Positions 8,380 to 16,285 of a stretch of 64,000 nucleotides of DNA are shown one piece after another. Position 1 is the first letter of the stretch, and each line of letters begins with the position of its first letter. The notes under the pieces were generated by a model. It was given only the letters and a program-made list of their open reading frames with translations. It ran no database searches and was not told the origin of the DNA. The stretch lies in contig CALGGM010000042.1 of NCBI GenBank assembly GCA_937915925.1, positions 1 to 64,000 on the forward strand, in the 5' to 3' direction. The stretch comes from an uncultured Clostridia bacterium. GTDB taxonomy: Bacteria; Bacillota; Clostridia; Christensenellales; CAG-138. Both the position numbers and the translations under genes were made by a program.

Positions 8380-9323
8380 AGCTGACGGTCGAGCTGTTTC
8401 TTTTCGACAACGCGCTGATGAATCTGTGCGTTTACGCGCTTACCGCGGCGTGGATGGGGGTCCGGCTGCGGACCGTTCCGACCGTTTGCGTTTCGCTGCT
8501 CGGCGCCGTGTATGCGCTGCTGTCGCTGTTCTATCTGCCGATCCTGAAAGCCCCGTATCTGAAGCTTCCGTGCTTTCTGGCGCTCTCGCTGCCGCTGTTT
8601 CGGCATGCGGGACCGATCCTAAAAACGCTTCCGTTTCTGCTGCTGTCCGCGGCGCTTTCGGGCGGCACGGCGCTTCTTTTAACGCTGCAGCTCGGCGGGA
8701 CCGTGTATCAGGACGGGACCGTCGTGGGAACGGTTCCGATGCGCATTGCGCTTTTGTGCGCGGTGGCTGTAATCGGTCTGCCGCGGCTTTTACGAGGCGT
8801 TCTGCGTGTGCGAAGGACCCGAATTCTGCATACCGGGATCGAGGTACAGCTCGCGTCGAACCGGTACCGGCTTGACACGCTGATCGACAGCGGAAACCTT
8901 TTGAAGGAGCCGATCACGGGACTTCCGGTGATCCTGCTGGATCGTGAGGTCGACAACCCCTCGGCGCCGATTCCGTTTTCGAAGCTGTCGGGCAGCGGGT
9001 TCCTTTACGGGGAAAGGCCGGTTTTTGTGAAGCTGACCGCTTTTCAAAATGTGTCCGTGGACTGCTTTTGTGCGCGTGCGCCGGAGAAAATCGGCAGCGC
9101 CGAGGCAATCCTTCCCGAATGTCTGTTACCGTATGATTGGAGGATTCAACATGATTCAATGGCTTCGCCGCATCTGGGAACGCCTGCTTGGGCTTTTTCG
9201 CGTTGGCAGACGCGATACCTTATGGTACGTTCATTCAAACGAAAGCCTTCCGCCGCCGCTCGACGCGGAGGAGGAGGCGAGGTGCATTGCGCTCGCGCCG
9301 ACCGACAAGGCGGCGAAGGATAA
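8376..9323 (+). CDS. spoIIGA: Sigma-E processing protease SpoIIGA
   Basis: Membrane-embedded aspartic protease that removes the pro-sequence of sigma-E in the mother cell. Five or so hydrophobic segments fill residues 1-150, followed by a cytoplasmic protease half with the catalytic motif IDSGN (Asp171) and the companion GLPVILLD block. ATG at 8376 overlaps the spoIIE stop (ATGA). Similarity to the family ends near LLPYDW (residue 257); the frame then stays open for about 57 more codons that overlap the start of sigE by 173 bases and are rich in R, G and A, as expected of an out-of-frame reading. The functional end may therefore be earlier than the stop at 9323. Confidence 0.88.
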   Translation: MKLTVELFLFDNALMNLCVYALTAAWMGVRLRTVPTVCVSLLGAVYALLSLFYLPILKAPYLKLPCFLALSLPLFRHAGPILKTLPFLLLSAALSGGTALLLTLQLGGTVYQDGTVVGTVPMRIALLCAVAVIGLPRLLRGVLRVRRTRILHTGIEVQLASNRYRLDTLIDSGNLLKEPITGLPVILLDREVDNPSAPIPFSKLSGSGFLYGERPVFVKLTAFQNVSVDCFCARAPEKIGSAEAILPECLLPYDWRIQHDSMASPHLGTPAWAFSRWQTRYLMVRSFKRKPSAAARRGGGGEVHCARADRQGGEG

Positions 9324-9864
9324 GCTGATCGTGCATAACCTCCGCTTGGTCGTGTACCTTGCGAGAAAGTTTGAGAACACCGGCGTGCAGACGGAGGACC
9401 TCATCAGCATCGGCACGATCGGGCTCATCAAGGCGGTCGAGACCTTTAAGCCGGAGAAGAAGATCAAGCTTGCGACGTACGCCTCGCGCTGTATCGAGAA
9501 CGAGATTCTGATGCACTTAAGACGCACGACGAAACTCAAGCTCGAGGTCAGCTTCGAGGAGCCGCTGAACGTCGATTGGGACGGCAACGAGCTGCTGCTG
9601 TCCGACGTGCTCGGCACGGATCCGGACGTCGTGAGCCGCGACATGGAGGACGAGGTCGAACGTGATCTTTTGAGAAAAGCGCTCGACAAACTCACGGAGC
9701 GGGAGCGCGACATCATCGATCTGCGCTTCGGGTTGAAAAACGGCGAAGCGCAGACGCAGAAGCAGGTCGCCGACGCGATGGGCATTTCGCAAAGCTATAT
9801 CAGCCGCCTCGAGAAGCGGATCATGAAGCGGCTGAAGCGCGAGATCGTGCGGATGCAGTCATAG
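9151..9864 (+). CDS. sigE: RNA polymerase sporulation sigma factor sigma-E
   Basis: Mother-cell early sigma factor (237 aa including pro-sequence). Residues 1-30 ([13 protein letters not shown]) are the hydrophobic, amphipathic pro-region that SpoIIGA cleaves; region 2 includes [20 protein letters not shown] and [17 protein letters not shown], and region 4 has the helix-turn-helix [19 protein letters not shown] near the C-terminus. ATG at 9151 has a GGAGG site at 9139-9143, 7 bases upstream; ATG 9133 is possible but would put the site inside the gene. It is transcribed with spoIIGA, and its 3' end overlaps the convergent sigG gene by 6 bases. Confidence 0.96.
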   Translation: MIQWLRRIWERLLGLFRVGRRDTLWYVHSNESLPPPLDAEEEARCIALAPTDKAAKDKLIVHNLRLVVYLARKFENTGVQTEDLISIGTIGLIKAVETFKPEKKIKLATYASRCIENEILMHLRRTTKLKLEVSFEEPLNVDWDGNELLLSDVLGTDPDVVSRDMEDEVERDLLRKALDKLTERERDIIDLRFGLKNGEAQTQKQVADAMGISQSYISRLEKRIMKRLKREIVRMQS

Positions 9865-10632
9865 GCGCACGTACTTTTCGAGCTGTTTCAACGCGCTTTT
9901 TTCAAGGCGAGACACCTGCGCCTGCGAGATGCCGATCTCCTTTGACACCTCGACCTGCGTTTTGCAGGCGAAGTAGCGAAGATTCAGGATCTTCTGATCG
10001 CGCTCGCCGAGCTTCGAGATGCCTTCGCGCAGCGCAATCGAATCGACGCGGCGCGCTTCGCTGTCCTTCGGGTCGCAGATCTGATCGAGCACGCAAAGCG
10101 TGTCGTCCTCGGTTTTGAATACCGGATCGTACAGCGATACGGGATCGGAGATCGCGTCGAGCGCAAAGACCACGTCGGGCTCCGGAAGCCCGATCTCCTT
10201 TGCGATCTCGCCGACGGTCGGTTCACGCGAGAGCGATTCGGTCAGGCTCAGCTTTGCCTGCATCGCACGGTATGCGGTATCGCGCATCGAGCGCGGCACG
10301 CGGACCGGGCTGTAATCGCGCAGATGCCTTCGGATTTCGCCCGCGATCATCGGCACGGCATAGGTCGAAAAGCGAACGTCCTGCGATAGGTCGAAGCCGT
10401 CGACGGACTTGATCAGCCCGATGCAGCCGACCTGAAACAGATCGTCCGCGATCTCTCCGCGACCGGAGAACCGCTGCACGACCGACAGGACAAGCCTGAG
10501 GTTGCAGTATATGAATCGCTCGCGGGCTGCTTCGTCGCCCGCTTTCGCTTTCTCCAAAAGCGCGCGCATTTCGTCGGGCTTCAAACGGGGCAAACGGGAT
10601 GTGTCGATACTTGTGATCTCCACCTTCTGCAA
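9859..10632 (-). CDS. sigG: RNA polymerase sporulation sigma factor sigma-G
   Basis: Late forespore sigma factor (257 aa). The N-terminus ([20 protein letters not shown]) is the sigma-G-specific leader. Region 2 ([38 protein letters not shown]), region 3 ([20 protein letters not shown]) and the region 4 helix-turn-helix ([20 protein letters not shown]) are intact. The start is a TTG with GGAGGTG about 9 bases upstream; there is no in-frame ATG nearby. Unusually, the gene is on the opposite strand, tail to tail with sigE; in Bacillus and most clostridia it follows sigE in the same direction. Its promoter was not identified with confidence. Confidence 0.95.
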   Translation of the reverse strand: MQKVEITSIDTSRLPRLKPDEMRALLEKAKAGDEAARERFIYCNLRLVLSVVQRFSGRGEIADDLFQVGCIGLIKSVDGFDLSQDVRFSTYAVPMIAGEIRRHLRDYSPVRVPRSMRDTAYRAMQAKLSLTESLSREPTVGEIAKEIGLPEPDVVFALDAISDPVSLYDPVFKTEDDTLCVLDQICDPKDSEARRVDSIALREGISKLGERDQKILNLRYFACKTQVEVSKEIGISQAQVSRLEKSALKQLEKYVRL

Positions 10633-10696
10633 TGAGAATCACCTCCGAGCCATAGTTTGCCCTGCAAAGAATGCGTTCAAACACATCGGGTCGGAT

Positions 10697-10725
10697 TTGA
10701 CAGACTTTACCAATCGTGATACGAT
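10697..10725 (+). promoter_or_regulatory. sigma-A promoter
   Basis: Consensus TTGACA (10697-10702), 17-base spacer, TACGAT (10720-10725), 25 bases upstream of the metallophosphatase lipoprotein start. Confidence 0.8.
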
Positions 10726-10750
10726 ACGAAAAAACAAACGGAGGAAGCAA

Positions 10751-11917
10751 ATGAAAAAGCTTCATAGCCTGTTGTTGATACTGATTTGCGCCGCGCTTTT
10801 GTGCGGCTGCCGTCATCCGAAGACGGGGGAGACGACCGTGCCGGAGGAGCCCGTTTCGAAGCCAATGGACGTCGAAACGGACGAGATCGCGATCGTCGAG
10901 ACGGAGCAGCCGGTGGAGGCGATGGCGGTCGCAACGGTTCCGCTGACGGAAGCGCCGACCATAGATCCGACCGAAGCGCCCACGGAAGCGCCGACGCCTG
11001 CGCCCACGCCGGACGGACCGCGCTATCTTGCGGGAAACGGGATCTATACGATCGCGTGGATGAGCGACCCGCAGCACTATTCCAAGAAGTTTCCGGAATC
11101 GTACTACGCCATGACGTCGTTTCTGTCCGAACAGCGGGAAGGGCTGAATCTCCGGTATGCGATCAACACGGGGGACCTTGTACACAACACGAACGACGAC
11201 GCGCAATGGGACGTCGCGGACCGCGCGCAGGCGATGATCGACGACATTCCGAACGGCGTGCTTGCCGGCAATCACGACATGCAGGACCCGATCGGATATC
11301 AGACGTTTTCAAAGCGCTTCGGAGAAAAACGGTATCAAAATAAGCCGTGGTACGGCGGTAGCTTCGAGAACAACCGCGGGCACTACGATCTTCTTACGGT
11401 CGGGGAAACGGATTATCTGTTTGTCTATATGGGATTTGCGCCTTCGGATCAGGCGATCAAGTGGGTGCGCGACGTGTTCAAGCAGTACCCGGACCGCGTC
11501 GGCGCGCTGTGCCTGCACGATTACTATACCAAAGCGCTGACGCTTTCCGAGGACGGACAGCGCTGGTACGATCAGGTTGTGAAGCAGTCGCCAAACCTTT
11601 ACATGGTCTTTTGCGGACATAAGTACGGGTCCTATTGCTTCCCGGAAACGTTCGACGACGACGGCGACGGGAAGGCGGACCGCACCGTGTATCAGATGCT
11701 GTTCAATTACCAGGCGTCGCTGCATGACGGCGGCGGGGGATATCTGAGGCTAATGCAGATCGACGAGGCAAGCGGCACAATGACGTGCCTCACGTATTCG
11801 CCGCTGCTTGAGGATTTCAACCGGTTCGACGATCCCGAGAACCGCGAGGACTATTATCCCTTCGATGAAAAGAACGAGGAGTTCACATTGCCGCTCCCGT
11901 GGAAGATCGACAACTGA
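10751..11917 (+). CDS. Lipoprotein with calcineurin-like metallophosphoesterase domain
   Basis: Predicted exported, lipid-anchored phosphoesterase (388 aa). Signal peptide with lipobox LLCGC (Cys20), then a Glu/Thr/Pro-rich linker (about 25-90, repeated TEAPT), then a metallophosphatase fold: D106/H109 (SDPQHY), GD at 141-142, GNHD at 173-176, and a GHKYG motif late in the domain. The spacing D-x-x-H and the GHKYG in place of the usual GHxH differ from the textbook motif set, so metal coordination may be altered. ATG at 10751 follows GGAGGA. A strong terminator closes the single-gene unit. The substrate is unknown. Confidence 0.85.
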   Translation: MKKLHSLLLILICAALLCGCRHPKTGETTVPEEPVSKPMDVETDEIAIVETEQPVEAMAVATVPLTEAPTIDPTEAPTEAPTPAPTPDGPRYLAGNGIYTIAWMSDPQHYSKKFPESYYAMTSFLSEQREGLNLRYAINTGDLVHNTNDDAQWDVADRAQAMIDDIPNGVLAGNHDMQDPIGYQTFSKRFGEKRYQNKPWYGGSFENNRGHYDLLTVGETDYLFVYMGFAPSDQAIKWVRDVFKQYPDRVGALCLHDYYTKALTLSEDGQRWYDQVVKQSPNLYMVFCGHKYGSYCFPETFDDDGDGKADRTVYQMLFNYQASLHDGGGGYLRLMQIDEASGTMTCLTYSPLLEDFNRFDDPENREDYYPFDEKNEEFTLPLPWKIDN

Positions 11918-11933
11918 ATCAGCGTACAAAACG

Positions 11934-11961
11934 AAAGAAGCGGAAAAACCGCTTCTTTTTT
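11934..11961 (+). terminator. Rho-independent terminator
   Basis: AAGAAGCGG (11935-11943), AAAAA loop, CCGCTTCTT (11949-11957), then a T-run. The reverse strand also has a moderately T-rich tail, so it may serve the small minus-strand gene at 12003-12113 too. Confidence 0.9.
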
Positions 11962-12002
11962 GCGTATAAAGAGAAACCGATACCGAAGATCAGCGCAGCC
12001 GA

Positions 12003-12113
12003 TCAAAATAAGCTGCAGAGCAGGGAAGCCAGCTTCCGATAGAAAACAAGCGAGCGAAGGCGAGAGACGCGTTCGATCCGGCGATACAATTTCCTCATTT
12101 CCATGTCGTTCAT
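12003..12113 (-). CDS. Possible small basic protein, 36 aa
   Basis: A short frame with a strong AAAGGAG ribosome site 7 bases before ATG at 12113. The peptide begins MNDMEMRKLYRRIERVSRLR, has ten or so Arg/Lys residues in the first 30, and ends hydrophobic (ASLLCSLF). It reads toward the terminator at 11934-11961. No family is recognised. Good translation signals and a bounded unit argue for a real small gene; small size and lack of similarity argue for caution. Membrane-associated amphipathic peptide is one possibility. Confidence 0.35.
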   Translation of the reverse strand: MNDMEMRKLYRRIERVSRLRSLVFYRKLASLLCSLF

Positions 12114-12749
12114 CACAAAGTCTCCTTTCTTGTATCTGAGAAGAGTATAACGGAGAAATATGTCAAAATTGTCCGAAATTTATGAAGGAAACGCCAAAAA
12201 ACAACGATAAAAGTGTGAATAAGACTTGAACAAATTATGAACAAGGTGTAAAGTATAATGGGGTATTTTATGAATAAAGTTCGAAATAACGAAAACAAAA
12301 AGCGATATTGCGCGTAATATTACGATTTTAACGGAAACTGAGAAAAGAGGATGCAAATAAAAACGGGAGGCAAATTCATGCTTCATTTTCGTTACGAAGT
12401 GTTAAGTGAGCATTACGTCCGTTTACTTTGACAAATTACACATACTCGCCGACTTTATGTTGATTTTTCCTTATGTAAGACGCGCGTATCGGAAGCGGGG
12501 AACAGAACAATCCATGAGGCATATTCCGTTTTATATTCCTTAGCTTTTGATAAACCTGCACCGGAATAGTCTGATCTCTGCTGATATGTTCATTGGGCTT
12601 TTGCCGTTAAGCTTCGGGAATTCCTAATATCATATTCCGTTGTTGATTTCTCTTAGCAACTATGTTATCATTCCTACAAAAACACACCGGAACTATGGGA
12701 AAAATATAATCCAAAGTTTTTTCAATTCGTATCTGTTATGGAGGCAACA
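12114..12749. other. AT-rich non-coding stretch
   Basis: About 635 bases without a convincing gene, clearly richer in A and T than the surrounding DNA. Two minus-strand frames of 61 and 68 codons exist, rich in F, I, L and S as expected of AT-rich chance frames, and lack ribosome sites. The only site I can support is the promoter at 12643-12671 for the methyltransferase that follows. The composition continues through that gene to about 13500, suggesting one acquired segment. Confidence 0.6.
12643..12671 (+). promoter_or_regulatory. sigma-A promoter
   Basis: TTGATT (12643-12648), 17-base spacer, TATCAT (12666-12671), about 80 bases upstream of the methyltransferase. Confidence 0.6.
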
Positions 12750-13502
12750 GTGAAATATACTTTAAAAAATGCCGAGCATATCAATAACTGGAAAAAGGAG
12801 TATGGTTTAAAATGGATGGAGCCCATTTGTCATCAAACCTATATAGATGCTTGCAATGGCAAGTGGAATATTACACTCACACCGACAAAAGCAGTTCCTC
12901 ATGCATGGATAGGGGATGTGACGGGAAAAAAGATACTCGGGCTTGCATCGGGCGGAGGTCAGCAGATGCCTATTTTGACCGCCCTTGGCGCAGAATGCAC
13001 TGTCTTGGATATTTCTCGAGTGCAATTGGACAACGAAAGAGAAGTAGCCAAGCGTGAGGGATATCATATTGAAATTGTTGAAGGTGATATGACGGATCGC
13101 CTTCCCTTTGATGATAATACCTTTGATATGATCATCAACCCTGTTTCCAATCAATACATTGAAGAGGTTATACCTGTCTTTGAGGAATGCTATCGCGTTC
13201 TGAAACCGGGCGGATATTTGCTTTGCGGATTAGATACCGGAATATATTGGATCTTTGATGATAACGAGGAAAAAGTTATCCATTCACTGCCGTTTAATCC
13301 GCTGAAGGACCGTTCGATTTATGAAGAACTGATGGCGAAAGATATGGGATTGCAGTTTTCTCATACGTTTGAAGAACAAATCGGAGGGCAACTGAAAACA
13401 GGATTCCGTCTTCTGGATATCTATGAAGATACGAACGGCGCCGGTCCTCTTCATGATAAAAACATACCGACTTTTATGGCTACCAGAAGCCAAAAAATTT
13501 AA
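12750..13502 (+). CDS. SAM-dependent methyltransferase, AT-rich, probably acquired
   Basis: A 250-aa class I methyltransferase. The SAM site is GKKILGLASGGGQQMPIL (about residues 58-75), followed by VLDISRVQLDNE (acidic motif II), EGDMTDRLPFDDNTFDMIIN and a VLKPGGYLLCG post-motif III. I favour GTG at 12750 because GGAGG lies 5 bases upstream; an in-frame ATG at 12738 overlaps that site. Codon use is AT-rich (many AAA, ATA, TAT), unlike every neighbour, and so is the upstream region, pointing to horizontal transfer. Substrate unknown. It is a single-gene unit convergent with the next lipoprotein gene. Confidence 0.85.
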   Translation: MKYTLKNAEHINNWKKEYGLKWMEPICHQTYIDACNGKWNITLTPTKAVPHAWIGDVTGKKILGLASGGGQQMPILTALGAECTVLDISRVQLDNEREVAKREGYHIEIVEGDMTDRLPFDDNTFDMIINPVSNQYIEEVIPVFEECYRVLKPGGYLLCGLDTGIYWIFDDNEEKVIHSLPFNPLKDRSIYEELMAKDMGLQFSHTFEEQIGGQLKTGFRLLDIYEDTNGAGPLHDKNIPTFMATRSQKI

Positions 13503-13570
13503 AAACGCAGAGATATTTGCATTCTGATCCGTACGCGCATTCGCCTTCCGCAGGATTTCTTTAGAAGCGT

Positions 13571-14338
13571 TCAGCTCTCGGGATCGGTTTTCAGCAGGGC
13601 AAGGATCGCTTTGCACTCGGACAGCGTGTGATACGATTCCGGATCGGCGCCGGAACGGTTCGCCTGACGGATGTGGATCGAATGCACGCCGTCGGTGTAC
13701 ATGATCGCGTCGTTGCGGTCGGAAACGTAATAGGTTTCGTCGCCTTCCGTCTCGGGCGTATAGCCTGCTTCGGGGGAGCGGAGCATCGCGCCCTGATCGT
13801 TCGGACGAATCACGATCTCTAAGTTGCACGCGCTGTTGCGGTAATACGCGTCCCATTCGACCTCGGAAAGCGTCACGCTGCCGGTCGGCGTCTCGGGCGC
13901 GGCGATCAAAGCGATCGCATCGTTCATCGAAAGGCATTTCTCGATACGGAACCCGTCGTTCTCGCGTCCGACGAAATAGCGGAAGCTGCCGGTGTAGCAT
14001 TCATAATACGTATAGGACGTCTTTCCAGTGCTGCGTTCGACGTCTTCGCAGAGCGCATAGACAGTCCCGTCGACGGCTTTCGATTCGACGACGTGGGTGG
14101 ACGAGCCGGTCGGCTTTTTGCTTCGGTTGATGCGAAGGCAGAACGGTTCGCCGTCGGCTTCGTAGGTGACGATATAGGTCAGCGTGCTATAGCTTGCGTC
14201 GTAGCGCTTGCCGAGGTTCCAGACGGCGGACTGCTCAACGGAGACCGTCTTTGCGGGTTCCTTTTTTGAATCGGAGCAGGCAAAAAGAAGCAGTGCTGAT
14301 AGCAGCAGAACGGTCAAACGTGAATACGTGCGTTTCAC
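13571..14338 (-). CDS. Lipoprotein of unknown function
   Basis: A 255-aa predicted lipoprotein: signal peptide with lipobox LLFAC (Cys21), then a Lys/Glu-rich linker and a soluble domain of mostly beta-strand character with several Tyr- and Thr-rich strands (TSYTYYECYTGSFRYFVG, about 105-122). No enzyme motif is recognised. The start is GTG at 14338, with a weak AAGGGA site upstream, behind a promoter at 14371-14399. It lies between the AT-rich segment and the tRNA pair and is read toward the methyltransferase. Confidence 0.75.
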   Translation of the reverse strand: MKRTYSRLTVLLLSALLLFACSDSKKEPAKTVSVEQSAVWNLGKRYDASYSTLTYIVTYEADGEPFCLRINRSKKPTGSSTHVVESKAVDGTVYALCEDVERSTGKTSYTYYECYTGSFRYFVGRENDGFRIEKCLSMNDAIALIAAPETPTGSVTLSEVEWDAYYRNSACNLEIVIRPNDQGAMLRSPEAGYTPETEGDETYYVSDRNDAIMYTDGVHSIHIRQANRSGADPESYHTLSECKAILALLKTDPES

Positions 14339-14370
14339 AGGATCCCTTCTTTCAAAAGCTATGATTTGAT

Positions 14371-14399
14371 ATCATACCATATTCTGGGTAAAATGTCAC
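14371..14399 (-). promoter_or_regulatory. Promoter of the lipoprotein gene
   Basis: Read on the minus strand: GTGACA (14399-14394), 17-base spacer, TATGAT (14376-14371). Confidence 0.6.
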
Positions 14400-14411
14400 G
14401 TAAAATGTCAC
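14388..14411. repeat. Perfect 12-base tandem repeat over a promoter
   Basis: GTAAAATGTCAC occurs twice, end to end (14388-14399 and 14400-14411). The first copy covers the -35 box of the minus-strand lipoprotein promoter, so it could be an operator; equally it may be a chance duplication. Confidence 0.5.
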
Positions 14412-14460
14412 TGCAGCACCCGTTCGGAAATCATATATCGAAAAATTTCAAAAAATATGC

Positions 14461-14488
14461 TTGACAGATTTCAATCCTTTGCTATAAT
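14461..14488 (+). promoter_or_regulatory. sigma-A promoter of the tRNA operon
   Basis: Consensus TTGACA (14461-14466) and TATAAT (14483-14488) with a 16-base spacer, 12 bases before the first tRNA. The two perfect hexamers fit a strong stable-RNA promoter. Confidence 0.85.
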
Positions 14489-14500
14489 AGAAAAGGTTCC

Positions 14501-14576
14501 GCCAAAGTAGCTCAGTCGGTAGAGCGACGCACTCGTAATGCGTAGGTCAGGGGTCCGAGTCCCCTCTTTGGCTCCA
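14501..14576 (+). tRNA. tRNA-Thr (anticodon CGU)
   Basis: Full cloverleaf: acceptor GCCAAAG/CTTTGGC, D arm GCTC...GAGC, anticodon stem ACGCA/TGCGT with loop CTCGTAA (anticodon CGT in DNA), T arm AGGGG/CCCCT with loop TCCGAGT. CCA is encoded at 14574-14576. It reads ACG codons, suitable for a GC-rich genome. Confidence 0.97.
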
Positions 14577-14580
14577 ATGT

Positions 14581-14657
14581 CGAGGCGTAGCGCAGTTTGG
14601 TAGCGCGTTTGGTTCGGGACCAAAAGGCCGCTGGTTCAAATCCAGTCGCCTCGACCA
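14581..14657 (+). tRNA. tRNA-Pro (anticodon CGG)
   Basis: Full cloverleaf: acceptor CGAGGCG/CGCCTCG, D arm GCGC...GCGC, anticodon stem TTTGG/CCAAA with loop TTCGGGA (anticodon CGG), T arm GCTGG/CCAGT with loop TTCAAAT, encoded CCA at 14655-14657. It follows tRNA-Thr by 4 bases and shares its promoter and terminator. Confidence 0.97.
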
Positions 14658-14663
14658 AACAAG

Positions 14664-14690
14664 AAAGCGATGCAAGAGCATCGCTTTTTT
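14664..14690 (+). terminator. Terminator of the tRNA operon
   Basis: AAAGCGATGC (14664-14673), AAGA loop, GCATCGCTTT (14678-14687), continuing into a T-run. Confidence 0.92.
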
Positions 14691-14727
14691 GTAATCTGAA
14701 ATCCACTACGGAAGGGGAAGAACAGCT

Positions 14728-15195
14728 ATGCCCGTACGGTTTGCAAAGGAATACGAGCTGGAGCGCGTCAACGTGCTTCGTAAACAGGTGAACGATCTGC
14801 ACGTTGCGGGGAGACCCGACATCTTTAAGCCCGGGTTTCCGCAGGAGCTGCGCGATCACGTCTATACGATCTGGAACGATCCCGAACAGCGGATCGTCGT
14901 TGCGGAGCGCGACGGGACGGTCTGCGGCTTTGCGGTACTGCATCACATTCAAAAACCGGAAACCCCGTTTATGACGGTGCGCGACTATCTGGACGTGGAC
15001 GAGTTCTGCGTGGACGAGGCGTACCGCAGAAGCGGCGTCGGACGCGAGCTCGTCGCGTTTATCAAGGCATTTGCAAAGGAAAACGGGTTTTCGAAGATCG
15101 AGCTGAACATGTGGGAATTCAACACGGACGCCCTCGCGTTCTACGAATCCGTCGGCTTTCAAACCTATCGCAGGTATTTGGAACTTCCGTTATAA
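14728..15195 (+). CDS. GNAT-family N-acetyltransferase
   Basis: A 155-aa acetyl-CoA-dependent acyltransferase. The core acetyl-CoA loop is DEAYRRSGVGRELVAFIKAF (about 97-116, R-x-x-G-x-G type), followed by the ELNMWEFNTDALAFYESVGF motif typical of the family's C-terminal strand and helix. ATG at 14728 follows a GGAAGGGGAAG site. The acceptor substrate cannot be told from sequence. It may be read partly from the tRNA promoter but is separated from it by a good terminator; no separate promoter was recognised in the short gap. Confidence 0.88.
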   Translation: MPVRFAKEYELERVNVLRKQVNDLHVAGRPDIFKPGFPQELRDHVYTIWNDPEQRIVVAERDGTVCGFAVLHHIQKPETPFMTVRDYLDVDEFCVDEAYRRSGVGRELVAFIKAFAKENGFSKIELNMWEFNTDALAFYESVGFQTYRRYLELPL

Positions 15196-15200
15196 TAATA

Positions 15201-15236
15201 GGGCAGTTAAAAATAACAATTCTTAACTGCCCTTTT
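15201..15236. terminator. Bidirectional terminator
   Basis: GGGCAGTTAA (15201-15210) and TTAACTGCCC (15223-15232) flank an A/T-rich loop. The plus strand continues TTTTCTTT, while the minus strand leads into TATTATTATAA. It lies between convergent genes. Confidence 0.85.
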
Positions 15237-15238
15237 CT

Positions 15239-16285
15239 TTAAGATTCCGTATTGTCTTTGTAATCGATCAGATAAATGATGTCCGCCATTTCGCGGCCGC
15301 CGTTGCTGGGCTTGCTGTAAATATCCTCGTCCCAGTAGAGCGAGGCGGATTCGCCGCCATCGAGGTTGAACGCAAGCTTGCAGCCAAGCGTTTCCATAAG
15401 CTTCGCAAGCTCGACAAGCTCAAGCCCGCGGGAATGCTTCTGCCGTCCGTCGACGGTGACGAAGCAGTAATGACCCGGTTCGTAATAGCCGATCGCGTTG
15501 CGCGGATTCTGCGGCTTCACCTGCGAATGCGGGAACGCCGTCAGCGCGTGTCCGTCGGCGTCGAGCAGGGAAGGGCCGAACTCCCATGCCTGCCAGATAT
15601 CGTCGCGCAGCGTCGCGTTCTTGTATTCGTCGACGGTCATCGCTTCCATCGTGCCGTCCGTATACAGGAAGCAGACCTCCCAGTTGCTGTACGGCTTCGT
15701 GTCGTAGACCTCGCCGTTGCGGATCACAACGCGATGCTTGTGCGCGTTGAACATATCGCCGGAGATCGCGAGCAGCGCGCCGGAGCGCTTGGCGATCGAG
15801 GCAACGTCGTCGCGCGCGGTGGACTTGAACGTCTTTGCGGCAGCGGTTCTGAGACAGCGGATATCGCGCAGATAAATGTCCGTCACGTAATAGGTGACCT
15901 TGCCCTTGAACGTTTCATCGTCGTTCACGGTCGTGACCGTAAAGTGAAGCTTTTCGCCGGTATACTCCGTTTCCGTGGCAGAGGCCTCGTCTGCGGGAAC
16001 GAATCCGCCCTGCGTCCATCCGATCAGTCCCTCGGGCTCGGGCGTCGGTTCGGGCGTCGGCGTCGGGGTCGGCGTGGGCGTCGGCGTCGGTTCGGGCGTC
16101 GGGGTCGGGGGAACGGGCGTGTCGGTCGGCGCGGGCGTGATCAGGATCAGCTCGTCCTCGCCGTCGACCGTCGGAACAGCCGCGGTGGGCGCGGGCGTCG
16201 GAGACGGCTGAAGCTGCGTCTGTCCGCAGGCAAGGAGCAGCAGTACCGCTCCCAATAAGATCGCCTCATATTTCAATCGTTTCAT
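15239..16285 (-). CDS. NAGPA-domain lipoprotein (phosphodiester glycosidase family)
   Basis: A 348-aa exported protein of the family of N-acetylglucosamine-1-phosphodiester alpha-N-acetylglucosaminidase. Signal peptide with lipobox LLLAC (Cys20), a long Pro/Thr/Glu linker (about 25-85, runs of PTPTP), then the catalytic-type domain (about 140-345) with ISGDMFNAH, WEFGPSLL, RNAIGYYEPGHYCFV, VDGRQ, AFNLDGGESASLYW and SNGGREMADIIYL. The conserved DGG and NGG loops suggest an active enzyme acting on cell-surface or extracellular phosphodiester-linked sugars; the substrate is inferred only. It overlaps its upstream paralogue by 4 bases. Confidence 0.88.
   Translation of the reverse strand: MKRLKYEAILLGAVLLLLACGQTQLQPSPTPAPTAAVPTVDGEDELILITPAPTDTPVPPTPTPEPTPTPTPTPTPTPEPTPEPEGLIGWTQGGFVPADEASATETEYTGEKLHFTVTTVNDDETFKGKVTYYVTDIYLRDIRCLRTAAAKTFKSTARDDVASIAKRSGALLAISGDMFNAHKHRVVIRNGEVYDTKPYSNWEVCFLYTDGTMEAMTVDEYKNATLRDDIWQAWEFGPSLLDADGHALTAFPHSQVKPQNPRNAIGYYEPGHYCFVTVDGRQKHSRGLELVELAKLMETLGCKLAFNLDGGESASLYWDEDIYSKPSNGGREMADIIYLIDYKDNTES

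Noticed and set aside
10633..10700. sigma-F or sigma-G promoter for the inverted sigG
   Set aside because: A GGCAAACTA stretch resembles a sigma-F -10, but no matching -35 lies at the right distance.
12113..12386. Two minus-strand frames of 61 and 68 codons in the AT-rich stretch
   Set aside because: F/I/L/S-rich as expected by chance in AT-rich DNA; no ribosome sites; they overlap each other.
12430..12460. Promoter with TTGACA near 12428
   Set aside because: No -10 box at 16-18 bases; the pair at 12643-12671 is better placed.
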